A stretch of 36,255 nt of DNA. Origin: Scytonema tolypothrichoides VB-61278 (GTDB lineage: Bacteria; Cyanobacteriota; Cyanobacteriia; Cyanobacteriales; Nostocaceae). The notes under the pieces were generated by a model that was given only the letters and a program-made list of their open reading frames with translations, was not told the origin of the DNA and made no database searches. Position numbers and translations under genes: made by a program. Where the stretch lies: the NCBI RefSeq assembly GCF_000828085.3, contig NZ_JXCA02000001.1, positions 1,304,828 to 1,341,082 of the forward strand. The letters run 5' to 3'. Shown here one piece after another: positions 1 through 7,177 of the stretch (within the stretch, counting starts at the first letter, position 1; every line of letters begins with the position of its first letter).

Positions 1-528
1 ATAGAGGTTTGGAGTATGGATGAGCATCGTTTGGGCCTTCATCCAATTCTGCGTCGAGTTTGGATACCAGAAGCAGAACAACCGTTCGCTTCAGTACAGC
101 AAACGTATAAATGGATGTGGCTGTATGGGTTTGTACATCCAGAATCCGGAGAAACATATTGGTGGATTCTGCCCAGTGTGAATACTCAATTATTTAATCG
201 AGTTTTAGCTGATTTTGCTCAAGAGTATGGTCTTGGAAATCAAAAACGAGTCCTCCTGGCTGTTGACCAAGCAGGTTGGCATACAAGTAATGATTTAAAC
301 CTGCCAGAAGGTATTGATTTAATGTACTTACCCGCGTACTCACCTGAATTACAACCTGCTGAACGATTATGGCCCCTGACAAATGAAATCGTCGCGAATT
401 CTTCACCATCGTCTTTGGACGAAATGGAAGAGCTCTTGGTTTATCGCTGCCAACAACTAATGAAACAGCACGATTTAATCTCTGGACTAACTTGCTACTA
501 CTGGTGGCCCAGAACCAGGGCGGCTTAA
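1..528 (+). CDS. IS630-family transposase, C-terminal catalytic part (partial at left edge)
   Basis: The frame is open to the first base of the window, reading IEVWSMDEHRLGL, so the internal ATG at 16 is not the real start. The catalytic core of an IS630/Tc1-type DDE transposase is visible. The first acidic residue is in MDEHRLG, the second in LLAVDQAGWH, and the glutamate is in the block YSPELQPAERLW, which is the family hallmark. The product cuts and rejoins element ends, normally at TA dinucleotides. The N-terminal helix-turn-helix half lies outside the window, either in the same frame or in a separate overlapping frame as in many cyanobacterial IS630 elements. The gene ends at TAA 526-528. 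About 15 bp further is CCGGACATGATAT, which may belong to the element end. Family assignment is firm; whether the element is active cannot be judged. Confidence 0.9.
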   Translation: MEVWSMDEHRLGLHPILRRVWIPEAEQPFASVQQTYKWMWLYGFVHPESGETYWWILPSVNTQLFNRVLADFAQEYGLGNQKRVLLAVDQAGWHTSNDLNLPEGIDLMYLPAYSPELQPAERLWPLTNEIVANSSPSSLDEMEELLVYRCQQLMKQHDLISGLTCYYWWPRTRAA

Positions 529-750
529 TTATAAGTATTCATCCGGACATGATATTAGTCATTGGTCAATAGTCAGGGAAGGTAGATGCTTATTGACAGG
601 CTGATTGACAATGAAAAGAAGCGACTCCTGTCTCAAACCTGATAACTAAAAATTTAGGAGTAAGCCTATTCGATTTGCGGCTTCATCTTTTTACCGGTAA
701 AACGGTTAAAATCCTTGTGAGATAACGCTTATAGATAACTTGTTACTCTG
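529..750. other. Gene-free spacer with short repeats
   Basis: No open frame of note. The stretch holds the probable right end of the IS630 element, with CCGGACATGATAT at 543-555. It also has short direct-repeat material of the attagtcattggtcaatagtca type that is common between cyanobacterial genes. Confidence 0.4.
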
Positions 751-1926
751 TCATCTCTGTTGCCTTGACCACGTAGTCTCATAAGCATTTTCAGACTTGA
801 GGTGAACAGCCAAGTTTCCTCCAAAGTCAGAGAGAACTTCTACTACGTCACCTTGGTAACCTAGCTGCTTACGTGCTGCAAAGAATGCTTCTTCCATACC
901 TTGAGTGTAATGAAGCAAAAGAGGTCTGTGTTCTAGTTGCACACGACTTTCTATTTCATCTACTAAGAATCGTTTCCATTTGTCCGTCATCTCCCATTTC
1001 ACTCCCACACTCGGCATAACCATCACACATAATGGCACCAGTTCCTGTTTCACAGGTTTTAGACTTTCCTCTAACACGCAAAGCCATAAGTAACCCTGGA
1101 ACATATCTAAGTCACGAAGACAAGAGTGCGTTACCTCTGGATCACCCAATTTGCCTCTTAAGCTACGATGATTGGGCAGTAATTCTAAAAGCTGACAGTA
1201 AACTGTTGAACTAATCTCAGAAGCCATAGGCAACATTTGCTCAACCAGAGTCAAGGCTGGTGAACCTAGCTGATACTTAGCAGCTGCTGCACAGACTCGC
1301 ACCCAGGGGATAGCAACATATTCTTCAATGAACTTGAAATAGGGACACAGCAGCACTTTCTCAGCTGATGTCAATTGACTAATTAATGATTGGTTAGTGA
1401 AATTGAACAGCGTAGTCAGAAAGCCAACCACACGCTGATCTCTTGCCATTATGTGTTGTTCCTGGTATGTCAGTAACAACTGTTGCATCTCATTGACCAG
1501 CTTTTCGATGTTTGGTATCGTCCATAGCAATAGAGTTGTCTGCTGATCATCACTTGTTGTTGTTTGTCTGCTTGTTGGAAGGACAAGGATACCAGACTGC
1601 TGTTGGTAAATTTCTAGTAACCTTTGATAAACTTTGCAAGCAAATTGAGTGATTCGCTGCTCTGAGTGAGAATCAATAATGTTAGGAATATATTCGTACA
1701 GAGACTTTGCGCGTATAGTTGCTTGATTGGTTGTACGAACTAATACTCTGTTCAACAATTTAGCTGCAGTCAACGCTCTAGCTTCCGGCCAAGCTGCTTT
1801 AATCAATTCTCCATAGAATTTAGGATTTTTGGATAGAGAAGACACATCCACTGTATAACGCTCCGCCCAAATGTTTATCAAAGGCTCAACTGAGGGAGTT
1901 TTGGAGATGTTAGTAGGTAATAGCAT
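751..1926 (-). CDS. Hypothetical protein, 391 aa
   Basis: A full-length frame starts at ATG 1926 and codon use looks like that of its neighbours. I do not recognise the family. The protein is mostly helical and leucine/glutamine-rich, with no signal peptide, membrane segment or clear catalytic motif. A threonine/glutamine-rich linker (TSRQTTTSDDQQTT) near residue 120 probably separates two helical parts. The C-terminal ~60 residues (GMEEAFFAARKQLGYQGDVVEVLSDFGGNLAVHL) look like a compact mixed alpha/beta segment. There is no good ribosome-binding site before the ATG. It stands alone: an IS630 end lies downstream and a broken mini-gene lies upstream on the same strand. Confidence 0.7.
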   Translation of the reverse strand: MLLPTNISKTPSVEPLINIWAERYTVDVSSLSKNPKFYGELIKAAWPEARALTAAKLLNRVLVRTTNQATIRAKSLYEYIPNIIDSHSEQRITQFACKVYQRLLEIYQQQSGILVLPTSRQTTTSDDQQTTLLLWTIPNIEKLVNEMQQLLLTYQEQHIMARDQRVVGFLTTLFNFTNQSLISQLTSAEKVLLCPYFKFIEEYVAIPWVRVCAAAAKYQLGSPALTLVEQMLPMASEISSTVYCQLLELLPNHRSLRGKLGDPEVTHSCLRDLDMFQGYLWLCVLEESLKPVKQELVPLCVMVMPSVGVKWEMTDKWKRFLVDEIESRVQLEHRPLLLHYTQGMEEAFFAARKQLGYQGDVVEVLSDFGGNLAVHLKSENAYETTWSRQQR

Positions 1927-2049
1927 AAATTAATTTCTGAATCAAAACAGGAGGAAGAGCAGACAAGTCTACGGGTGTTCTAGTAACCGCAAACTTATCT
2001 TTATGTTAAAACTTTTTGTCAAAGTAGCTACATAAGATACAATATCACC

Positions 2050-2262
2050 TCACTCATCAGAAGATTCAGAAAGTTCTTTTTGAGACTGAAATTTCATATA
2101 TTTACTTTGAGGGCGTAAAATAGCGCTTTGAATCTTGTCGTCAAGTGCTGCCTTAAGTGCTGTCATTTCAGCTTACAAATCCACAACTTCTGCCCCTACT
2201 GCCATCACCTCAGCAGCTAAATCATCTATTTCAGCCCTGAGAATATCTTCTTTCTTAGTCAT
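2050..2262 (-). pseudogene. Small coiled-coil protein gene interrupted by one in-frame stop
   Basis: Reading the minus strand from ATG 2260-2262 gives MTKKEDILRAEIDDLAAEV and so on for 29 codons, then a TAA at 2173-2175. The same frame then continues for 40 sense codons (AEMTALKAALDDKIQSAILR...) to a TGA at 2050-2052. Both halves have the same acidic, alanine/leucine-rich heptad character, so one 70-codon coiled-coil protein appears to have acquired a single nonsense codon. No family is recognised. Alternatives are a real 29-aa peptide or restart at the ATG just after the stop (MTALKAAL). It lies 124 bp upstream of the 391-aa gene on the same strand. Confidence 0.5.
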
Positions 2263-2816
2263 TTCATGAATCATATGCCACTAGAAAAGTAGACAGGAGC
2301 TAGAAGCTTTGTGTACTTCCGCAATCGGATAAATAGAATACCCATAATATTACTTACAAATAAATACTACGGTTTATTCCCTAAGATAGATACTATAGGT
2401 GAGTAAATATGTATCTCATGATACATTAAATAGAGATGACTGCGATATTCACGCTGGCAGGGGAGTGTCAAGACATCTGTGGATGTTGCGCTTCTAGCCC
2501 GTAACTTTATGAATTAATTAAGAATTAATTCATAAATAAATATTGTATTCAGCTTTGCCTTAACGTAGCGTTGCCGTTAGGCAATAGGTTTCCGGTAAAG
2601 TCTCGGAAAAATGTAGCGGAATTTCCGCAACGCAGTGGCTCCTAATCACTAATGACTAAGGACTGCCTTCACTAGTTAACTTTATTTGTACCGATTTACT
2701 TACTCGCAACTTATGGATAGTGACCAAGTTTTTCCATTGTGCTAGAGGCTGATATTAACCGTCTGTTTCGTCCTACAGGCTTGTGTTGTCAATCAAAACC
2801 TTTGACGTAAGCAGCT
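2263..2816. other. Gene-free stretch with palindrome and degenerate repeats
   Basis: No coding frame is supported. It contains the AT-rich perfect palindrome at 2506-2536. It also contains GC-richer repeat debris at about 2555-2640 (fragments such as gtagcgttgccgttaggcaa and cgcaacgcagtggctcctaa) of the kind scattered between cyanobacterial genes. Confidence 0.4.
2506..2536. repeat. Perfect AT-rich inverted repeat (14-bp arms, 3-nt spacer)
   Basis: The left arm TTTATGAATTAATT at 2506-2519 and the right arm AATTAATTCATAAA at 2523-2536 are exact reverse complements around AAG. It could form a hairpin but has no GC clamp or one-sided T-tract, so a palindromic repeat or protein-binding site is as likely as a terminator. 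Confidence 0.6.
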
Positions 2817-3074
2817 TTATCTCACCCTAACTGTCCGTCCATTCTCACACTTATACTCTCTTCCATTAACAGTCGCTGTTGTAGTAACCTCGTCATTTGG
2901 TGAACTGGAGGAACAATTCAGTCTAACTTGACCATTCCTGATTTCTGTTGTTTGATTAACTTCTGAAGAGTTCGTGTCACTATAACTTTCATCCTCGCCG
3001 CAAGCGGTTGTCATGACTAGCAAGGAACAAAGTAGACTAAATACAACTATTTTATTAATAAGGCTTTTGGGCAT
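2817..3074 (-). CDS. Small secreted protein, probable lipoprotein
   Basis: I place the start at the ATG 3072-3074 (MPKSLINKIVVFSLLCSLL) because GGGGA lies about 9 nt upstream. An ATG eight codons earlier (3098) has no ribosome-binding site. The N-terminus is a classical export signal: lysine residues, a hydrophobic stretch, then MTTAC, which resembles a lipobox with the cysteine as lipidation site. The mature ~60 residues are polar and serine/threonine-rich (DTNSSEVNQTTEIRNGQ) and carry two further cysteines (LNCSSSS, YKCENG) that could form a disulfide. The protein is probably anchored in the periplasm. The function is unknown. It is divergently oriented to hpnA. Confidence 0.6.
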   Translation of the reverse strand: MPKSLINKIVVFSLLCSLLVMTTACGEDESYSDTNSSEVNQTTEIRNGQVRLNCSSSSPNDEVTTTATVNGREYKCENGRTVRVR

Positions 3075-3234
3075 TACAAAATCCCCAATTGTTGTCATAA
3101 ATTTCTATCTACCATTGTAGAACTATAATCTTCATCAATGCTTTTGTATCTTGTGTTTTTCCATCATTGAGTGATTTATATTTTTTCTATCTAGCGTATT
3201 TTATTTAACAACCATTAAGCAAGGTACACGACCA

Positions 3235-4236
3235 ATGACAATTCGCGCGTTTGTGACTGGTGCTACTGGCTTCATTGGTGCTAATTTGGCACGGTTACTC
3301 CTTCAAGAAGGCTATGCAGTCCGGGCTTTAGTTCGTCCTAACAGCCGCTTGAACAATTTACAAGATTTAGATGTAGAGATTATCAAAGGTGACTTGAACG
3401 AACCGGATTTATACCGGAAAATACAGGGGACTCAGGTACTCTTTCACGTTGCGGCTCACTATTCCCTTTGGCAAGCTGACCAAGATGTACTTTACCAGAA
3501 TAACGTATTGGGGACACGCAATGTGTTGGCGGCTGCTCGTCAAGCAGGTATTGAACGCACCGTTTACACGAGTTCCGTTGCTGCTATTGGGGTAGGTAAA
3601 CTAGGGGAGGTAGTGGATGAAACTCATCAAAGTCCCCTTGAGGAACTAATTGGTCAGTATAAGAAGTCTAAATATTTGGCTGAACAGGAAGCGAAACAAG
3701 CAGTAACACAGGGTCAAGATATCGTGATAGTCAATCCAAGCACTCCAATTGGTCCTTGGGACATCAAGCCAACTCCCACTGGGGATATTATTCTCCGGTT
3801 TCTCCGAAGGCAAATGCCTTTTTATTTAAATACGGGTTTGAATTTTATCGATGTGCGCGATGTGGCGAGGGGACACCTATTAGCTTTGGACAAAGGAAAA
3901 ACAGGAGAGCGTTATATCTTAGGGAACCAAAACCTTACCCTCAAAGAACTACTAGACCAACTTGCCCAAATCACAGGTTTGAGTGCTCCTCAGAAATCTG
4001 TCCCAGCGTGGCTACCTCTTAGTTTAGCTTGGATTGATGAACGAATTCTCGCGCCTTTAGGCAAACCGCCTTCGATTCCTTTAGATGGTGTTCGCATGGC
4101 GCATCAACCAATGTATTACGATGCTTCCAAAGCAGTCCGAGAATTAGGTTTACCTCAAACGCCAATTAGAACAGCTTTACAAGACGCCGTAAATTGGTTT
4201 GTGGCGGAGAAATACGTTGAGGTAGCATACAATTAG
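3235..4236 (+). CDS. hpnA: Hopanoid-associated sugar epimerase HpnA
   Basis: A 333-aa extended short-chain dehydrogenase/epimerase. The Rossmann nucleotide-binding motif TGATGFIG is at residues 8-15. The catalytic serine/threonine region is YTSS at 111-114, and the YxxxK pair is Y142/K146 in QYKKSK. The segments FHVAAHYSLW and NPSTPIGPWD are typical of HpnA, an NAD(P)-dependent enzyme assigned by context to hopanoid side-chain sugar metabolism. HpnH follows 116 bp downstream on the same strand, which supports the assignment. The two probably form a small hopanoid operon. Length matches the family and no damage is seen. Confidence 0.9.
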   Translation: MTIRAFVTGATGFIGANLARLLLQEGYAVRALVRPNSRLNNLQDLDVEIIKGDLNEPDLYRKIQGTQVLFHVAAHYSLWQADQDVLYQNNVLGTRNVLAAARQAGIERTVYTSSVAAIGVGKLGEVVDETHQSPLEELIGQYKKSKYLAEQEAKQAVTQGQDIVIVNPSTPIGPWDIKPTPTGDIILRFLRRQMPFYLNTGLNFIDVRDVARGHLLALDKGKTGERYILGNQNLTLKELLDQLAQITGLSAPQKSVPAWLPLSLAWIDERILAPLGKPPSIPLDGVRMAHQPMYYDASKAVRELGLPQTPIRTALQDAVNWFVAEKYVEVAYN

Positions 4237-4352
4237 AGACTTATCGAAAAATTAACATAACCATGCAAAATTGTCATCGGACATTTTGCTTAATCGGTTA
4301 AGTACAGGCTGCTGCTGGCTAGAGTTTTTTTCATGGTGGTGTAGAGGAGATT

Positions 4353-5375
4353 ATGGGAATTCATTTACAACAAGCTATTGAAATAGGTAAGTACATAGTG
4401 ACTCAACGTCTGTTGGGTCGCAAACGGTTCCCTTTGGTTCTGATGTTGGAACCTTTATTCCGGTGTAATTTGGCTTGTCCAGGTTGTGGCAAAATCCAGC
4501 ATCCTAAAGAAATACTCAAGCAACACTTAACTCCTGAACAATGCTTTACTGCAGTGGAAGAGTGTGGGGCACCAGTTGTCTCCATTCCTGGAGGCGAACC
4601 CCTGCTGCATCCTCAAATGGATGAGATTGTTCGAGGTTTGGTTGCACGCAAAAAGTTTATTGTCTTGTGTACAAATGGCTTGTTGCTAGAAAAAAGCCTG
4701 CATAAGTTTGAACCTTCCCCATACCTGACCTTTAGTGTGCATTTAGACGGGATGCGGGAGTTGCACGATCAGTGTGTGGATCGCAAAGGAGTTTTTGATA
4801 TCGCAGTTAGTGCGATTCGCGCGGCAAAAGCGAAAGGATTTCGTGTCGCTACAAACACTACGGTTTTTGACGGTACTGACCCGAAAGAATTGCAGGAATT
4901 GTTTGATTTCCTTAGCACCTTGGGTGTTGATGGGATGACGGTTTCTCCTGGATATAGTTACGAATGGGCACCGGATCAAGATCATTTCCTCAAACGCGAA
5001 CAAACACGGGCACTCTTCCGGCAAATTTTTGCTCCCTACAAAGCAGGCAAGAAAAACTGGGATTTTTTGAATAGTCCATTGTTTTTAGATTTTCTCATGG
5101 GTGAGAAAGACTACGATTGTACTCCTTGGGGTAGTCCCAGCTATAGTGTTCTTGGTTGGCAGAAGCCTTGTTATCTTCTGAATGAAGGTCATTACAAAAC
5201 TTTCCAAGAACTGTTAGATAAAACTGACTGGAGTCAATACGGTCACGCTAGTAAAAATCCCAAGTGTGCAGATTGCATGGTACATTGCGGTTATGAACCC
5301 ACCGCTGCAATGGATGCGATGCAACCAACAAATATTGGGCGATCGGTGAAGGCGCTTTTGGGTATGGGGAACTAG
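4353..5375 (+). CDS. hpnH: Adenosyl-hopene transferase HpnH (radical SAM)
   Basis: A 340-aa radical SAM protein. The [4Fe-4S] motif CNLACPGC places the three cysteines at 38, 42 and 45. GGEP at residues 80-83 is the SAM-binding motif. The C-terminal cysteines ([14 protein letters not shown]) match the HpnH-type tail. HpnH joins the 5'-deoxyadenosyl group of SAM to diploptene (hopene), the first committed step to extended C35 hopanoids, at the membrane. GAGGAG ends about 6 nt before the ATG. Placement directly after hpnA fits the pathway. A large hairpin follows the stop. Identification is strong from the motif context and neighbour. Confidence 0.93.
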   Translation: MGIHLQQAIEIGKYIVTQRLLGRKRFPLVLMLEPLFRCNLACPGCGKIQHPKEILKQHLTPEQCFTAVEECGAPVVSIPGGEPLLHPQMDEIVRGLVARKKFIVLCTNGLLLEKSLHKFEPSPYLTFSVHLDGMRELHDQCVDRKGVFDIAVSAIRAAKAKGFRVATNTTVFDGTDPKELQELFDFLSTLGVDGMTVSPGYSYEWAPDQDHFLKREQTRALFRQIFAPYKAGKKNWDFLNSPLFLDFLMGEKDYDCTPWGSPSYSVLGWQKPCYLLNEGHYKTFQELLDKTDWSQYGHASKNPKCADCMVHCGYEPTAAMDAMQPTNIGRSVKALLGMGN

Positions 5376-5392
5376 TCTGAAAATAGATCTCA

Positions 5393-5470
5393 CATCAGCC
5401 ACCACAAATGATTGCTTGCTTGGACACTGTGTTTTCTGGCGTGGTCGTCATTTGTGGATTTCGGCTGATG
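5393..5470. repeat. Large inverted repeat downstream of hpnH
   Basis: CATCAGCC (5393-5400) pairs with GGCTGATG (5463-5470). Just inside, CCACAAATGA (5402-5411) pairs with TCATTTGTGG (5448-5457), leaving a 36-nt loop. It could fold in the hpnH mRNA tail, but there is no T-tract, so it is not a standard intrinsic terminator. Confidence 0.6.
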
Positions 5471-5577
5471 GTCTGATATCAGAAAAGTTAAAAAATTGAA
5501 TACATTTTATATATTTCACGCAAAGAAGTGGTGATGATACTATTGACCACGGTGTTTTCTATCCACTAGGAGAAAAA

Positions 5578-6102
5578 ATGAGTAATAAAAATAACCTCCT
5601 TCGCAATGTTCTGGTTGGTGCAGGTATTGCTGCTGTTGGTGCAATAGGAACGAAAGCAGCAGTAGATTATTTCCGTAACCGGGGACAAGAAGAAGTTGTT
5701 GATGAAAATCAACCAGATGCTGAACCAACATCTTCTGAAGAAGTTGCTTATGCAACTGTAGAACAAAACTCTGTTCAAGAATTTCTTGATAAAAGCTTTG
5801 GTAACCCTGGTCGTTACGTTCCCAACCGTCCGCCTAAGGTATTTGATTATCAAGGCAAACAATATATGGTGATTTGGGCATACGACAATCAGCAGAACAA
5901 AAATCAAATGTTGGCTTTTGTTTACACAGACCAAGGTCGCAAAATGATTGCCAGTGTTGGATATACAAATCAAAAAACTGACTACAATATCAACCTGCAA
6001 GGCACACCTTTTGCAGTGGAAGTTAATAATCAGAAATTGACCTCTGGTAAGTCAGAAACTGGTGGAACAAATGATGTTGACTTTGTTTTAGCTGCGGCTT
6101 AG
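5578..6102 (+). CDS. Hypothetical protein with glycine-rich N-terminal segment
   Basis: A 174-aa protein starting after a clear AGGAG site (ctaggagaaaaaatg). Residues ~8-25 (LRNVLVGAGIAAVGAIGTKAA) form a glycine/alanine-rich hydrophobic segment that could insert in or lie on a membrane. An acidic linker (EEVVDENQPDAEPTSSEE) follows. Residues ~62-174 look like a compact beta-rich domain (PPKVFDYQGKQYMVIWAYDN...MLAFVYTDQGRKMIASVGY). No family recognised. A good intrinsic terminator follows at 6140, so it is probably a single-gene transcript. Confidence 0.75.
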   Translation: MSNKNNLLRNVLVGAGIAAVGAIGTKAAVDYFRNRGQEEVVDENQPDAEPTSSEEVAYATVEQNSVQEFLDKSFGNPGRYVPNRPPKVFDYQGKQYMVIWAYDNQQNKNQMLAFVYTDQGRKMIASVGYTNQKTDYNINLQGTPFAVEVNNQKLTSGKSETGGTNDVDFVLAAA

Positions 6103-6139
6103 TTGATAGTGATTTGATGAGAACATTTTGACTTTTAGT

Positions 6140-6162
6140 GGTGGTTGTTGCAACCACCTTTT
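6140..6162 (+). terminator. Intrinsic terminator
   Basis: GGTGGTTG (6140-6147) and CAACCACC (6151-6158) form a perfect 8-bp stem with a TTG loop, followed by TTTT. It closes the transcript of the 174-aa gene. Confidence 0.8.
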
Positions 6163-6209
6163 AGTTTAATTTTAGTTAAACACGTCTATCTTAGTGTTCT
6201 CGTCCGCCT

Positions 6210-6258
6210 AGGACTGTAAGTCCTGGGCTGCATAGACTAAGTCCATTAAAATGGACTA
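6210..6258. repeat. Interspersed double-hairpin repeat
   Basis: Two short palindromes sit side by side: AGGACT-gta-AGTCCT at about 6210-6224, and AGTCCATT-aa-AATGGACT at 6240-6257. This paired arrangement is typical of small interspersed repeats in filamentous cyanobacteria. It lies just upstream of the Uma2 gene. Confidence 0.5.
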
Positions 6259-6349
6259 ATAGATGCATCATCAAAGCTTGTCTGATGGAGGTAAGACGCT
6301 AGACTAGTTTTTAAAAACAAAATTCCTATTTATAAGTGCTTGTCTGTGT

Positions 6350-6955
6350 ATGGCGACTTTTGCAGGGGTTACTCCCAAACGTTTTACAATAGCTGACTAT
6401 CACCGCCTCATTGAATTGGGGTTTCTTACAGAAAATGACCGAGTAGAGTTAATTCGCGGAGAACTCATGCAAATGGTAGCTAAAGGAACGCCCCATACTG
6501 TTTGCAATACCTCCTTAGTTTACGAAGTTACAATGTTGCTGCAAGGACGGGCAATAGTCCGAGGACAAGAACCGATTACTTTACCTCCCAAGAGTGAACC
6601 TGAACCCGATTTGGTGATTGCTTACAGTCGGGGCGATTGCCTTCGGCAGAGCTTCGCTAAACGCTACTTATCAGGACATCCAAATCCCGCTGATATTTTG
6701 CTAGTGGCTGAGGTTGCAGATGCTACGCTCAAGTATGATCAGGAAGTGAAGTTACCACTCTACGCAGAATCTGGAATTTCAAATTACTGGATATTCAATT
6801 TGGTGGCAAGTTGTTTGGAAGTTTACACACAGCCCTATCAAGACTTGCAAGGCAACTTTGGCTATGCGAGCAAGCAGATTTTTTTGCCTCATGCTGTTGT
6901 GACTCTCCCTGGTTTCCCGGATTTGTCTGTTGATTTATCTAAGGTGTTTCCCTGA
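6350..6955 (+). CDS. Uma2 family endonuclease (DUF820)
   Basis: A 201-aa restriction-fold protein of the large cyanobacterial Uma2 family, which has a PD-(D/E)xK core. Visible elements are VELIRGELMQM near residue 33, PEPDLVI with P86-D87, LLVAEVADATLKYD with E121, and K134 followed by LPLYAESGI. The family is often associated with mobile DNA but its biological role is poorly known. Residues ~95-105 (GDCLRQSFAKR) interrupt the usual short spacing between PDLVI and the YLSGHP block. They are encoded by a DNA repeat that has inserted in frame. The core residues are intact, so the protein may still fold. Confidence 0.88.
   Translation: MATFAGVTPKRFTIADYHRLIELGFLTENDRVELIRGELMQMVAKGTPHTVCNTSLVYEVTMLLQGRAIVRGQEPITLPPKSEPEPDLVIAYSRGDCLRQSFAKRYLSGHPNPADILLVAEVADATLKYDQEVKLPLYAESGISNYWIFNLVASCLEVYTQPYQDLQGNFGYASKQIFLPHAVVTLPGFPDLSVDLSKVFP
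6630..6664 (+). repeat. Interspersed repeat inserted in frame inside the Uma2 gene
   Basis: The stretch ggcgattgccttcggcag followed by agcttcgctaaacgc resembles a common short repeat of Nostocales genomes. It adds about 11 residues without shifting the frame. Confidence 0.55.
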
Positions 6956-6974
6956 AGTTGTGATAAGTTATTTG

Positions 6975-7060
6975 TGCGATCGCCTATGGCGGGCACTCCG
7001 TGCGATCGCGTTCGCGTAGCGTGCGCTTTGCGCTCAGCGGCTCCTCTGGAGCATCGCCCC
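6975..7060. repeat. HIP1-rich repeat debris
   Basis: Two GCGATCGC octamers lie 25 bp apart, followed by GC-rich short-repeat sequence (gcgttcgcgtagcgtgcgct). No coding potential seen. Confidence 0.45.
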
Positions 7061-7093
7061 TTGATATCATGTCCGGCAAATTATTTGTAATCT

Positions 7094-7177
7094 GTCATTG
7101 CGAATGGAGCGAAGCGCAATGAAGCAATCGCAAGGGTTTGGGATTGCTTCGCTTCACTCCGTTACGCTCGCAATGAC
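7094..7177. repeat. Inverted-repeat element overlapping the 3' end of the NACHT gene
   Basis: GTCATTGCGA (7094-7103) pairs with TCGCAATGAC (7168-7177), and inside it GAAGCAATC (7121-7129) pairs with GATTGCTTC (7142-7150). The right arm supplies the last codons (KSLRA) and the stop of the minus-strand NACHT gene. It has the look of a small mobile palindromic element and could also act as a bidirectional terminator. Confidence 0.65.
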
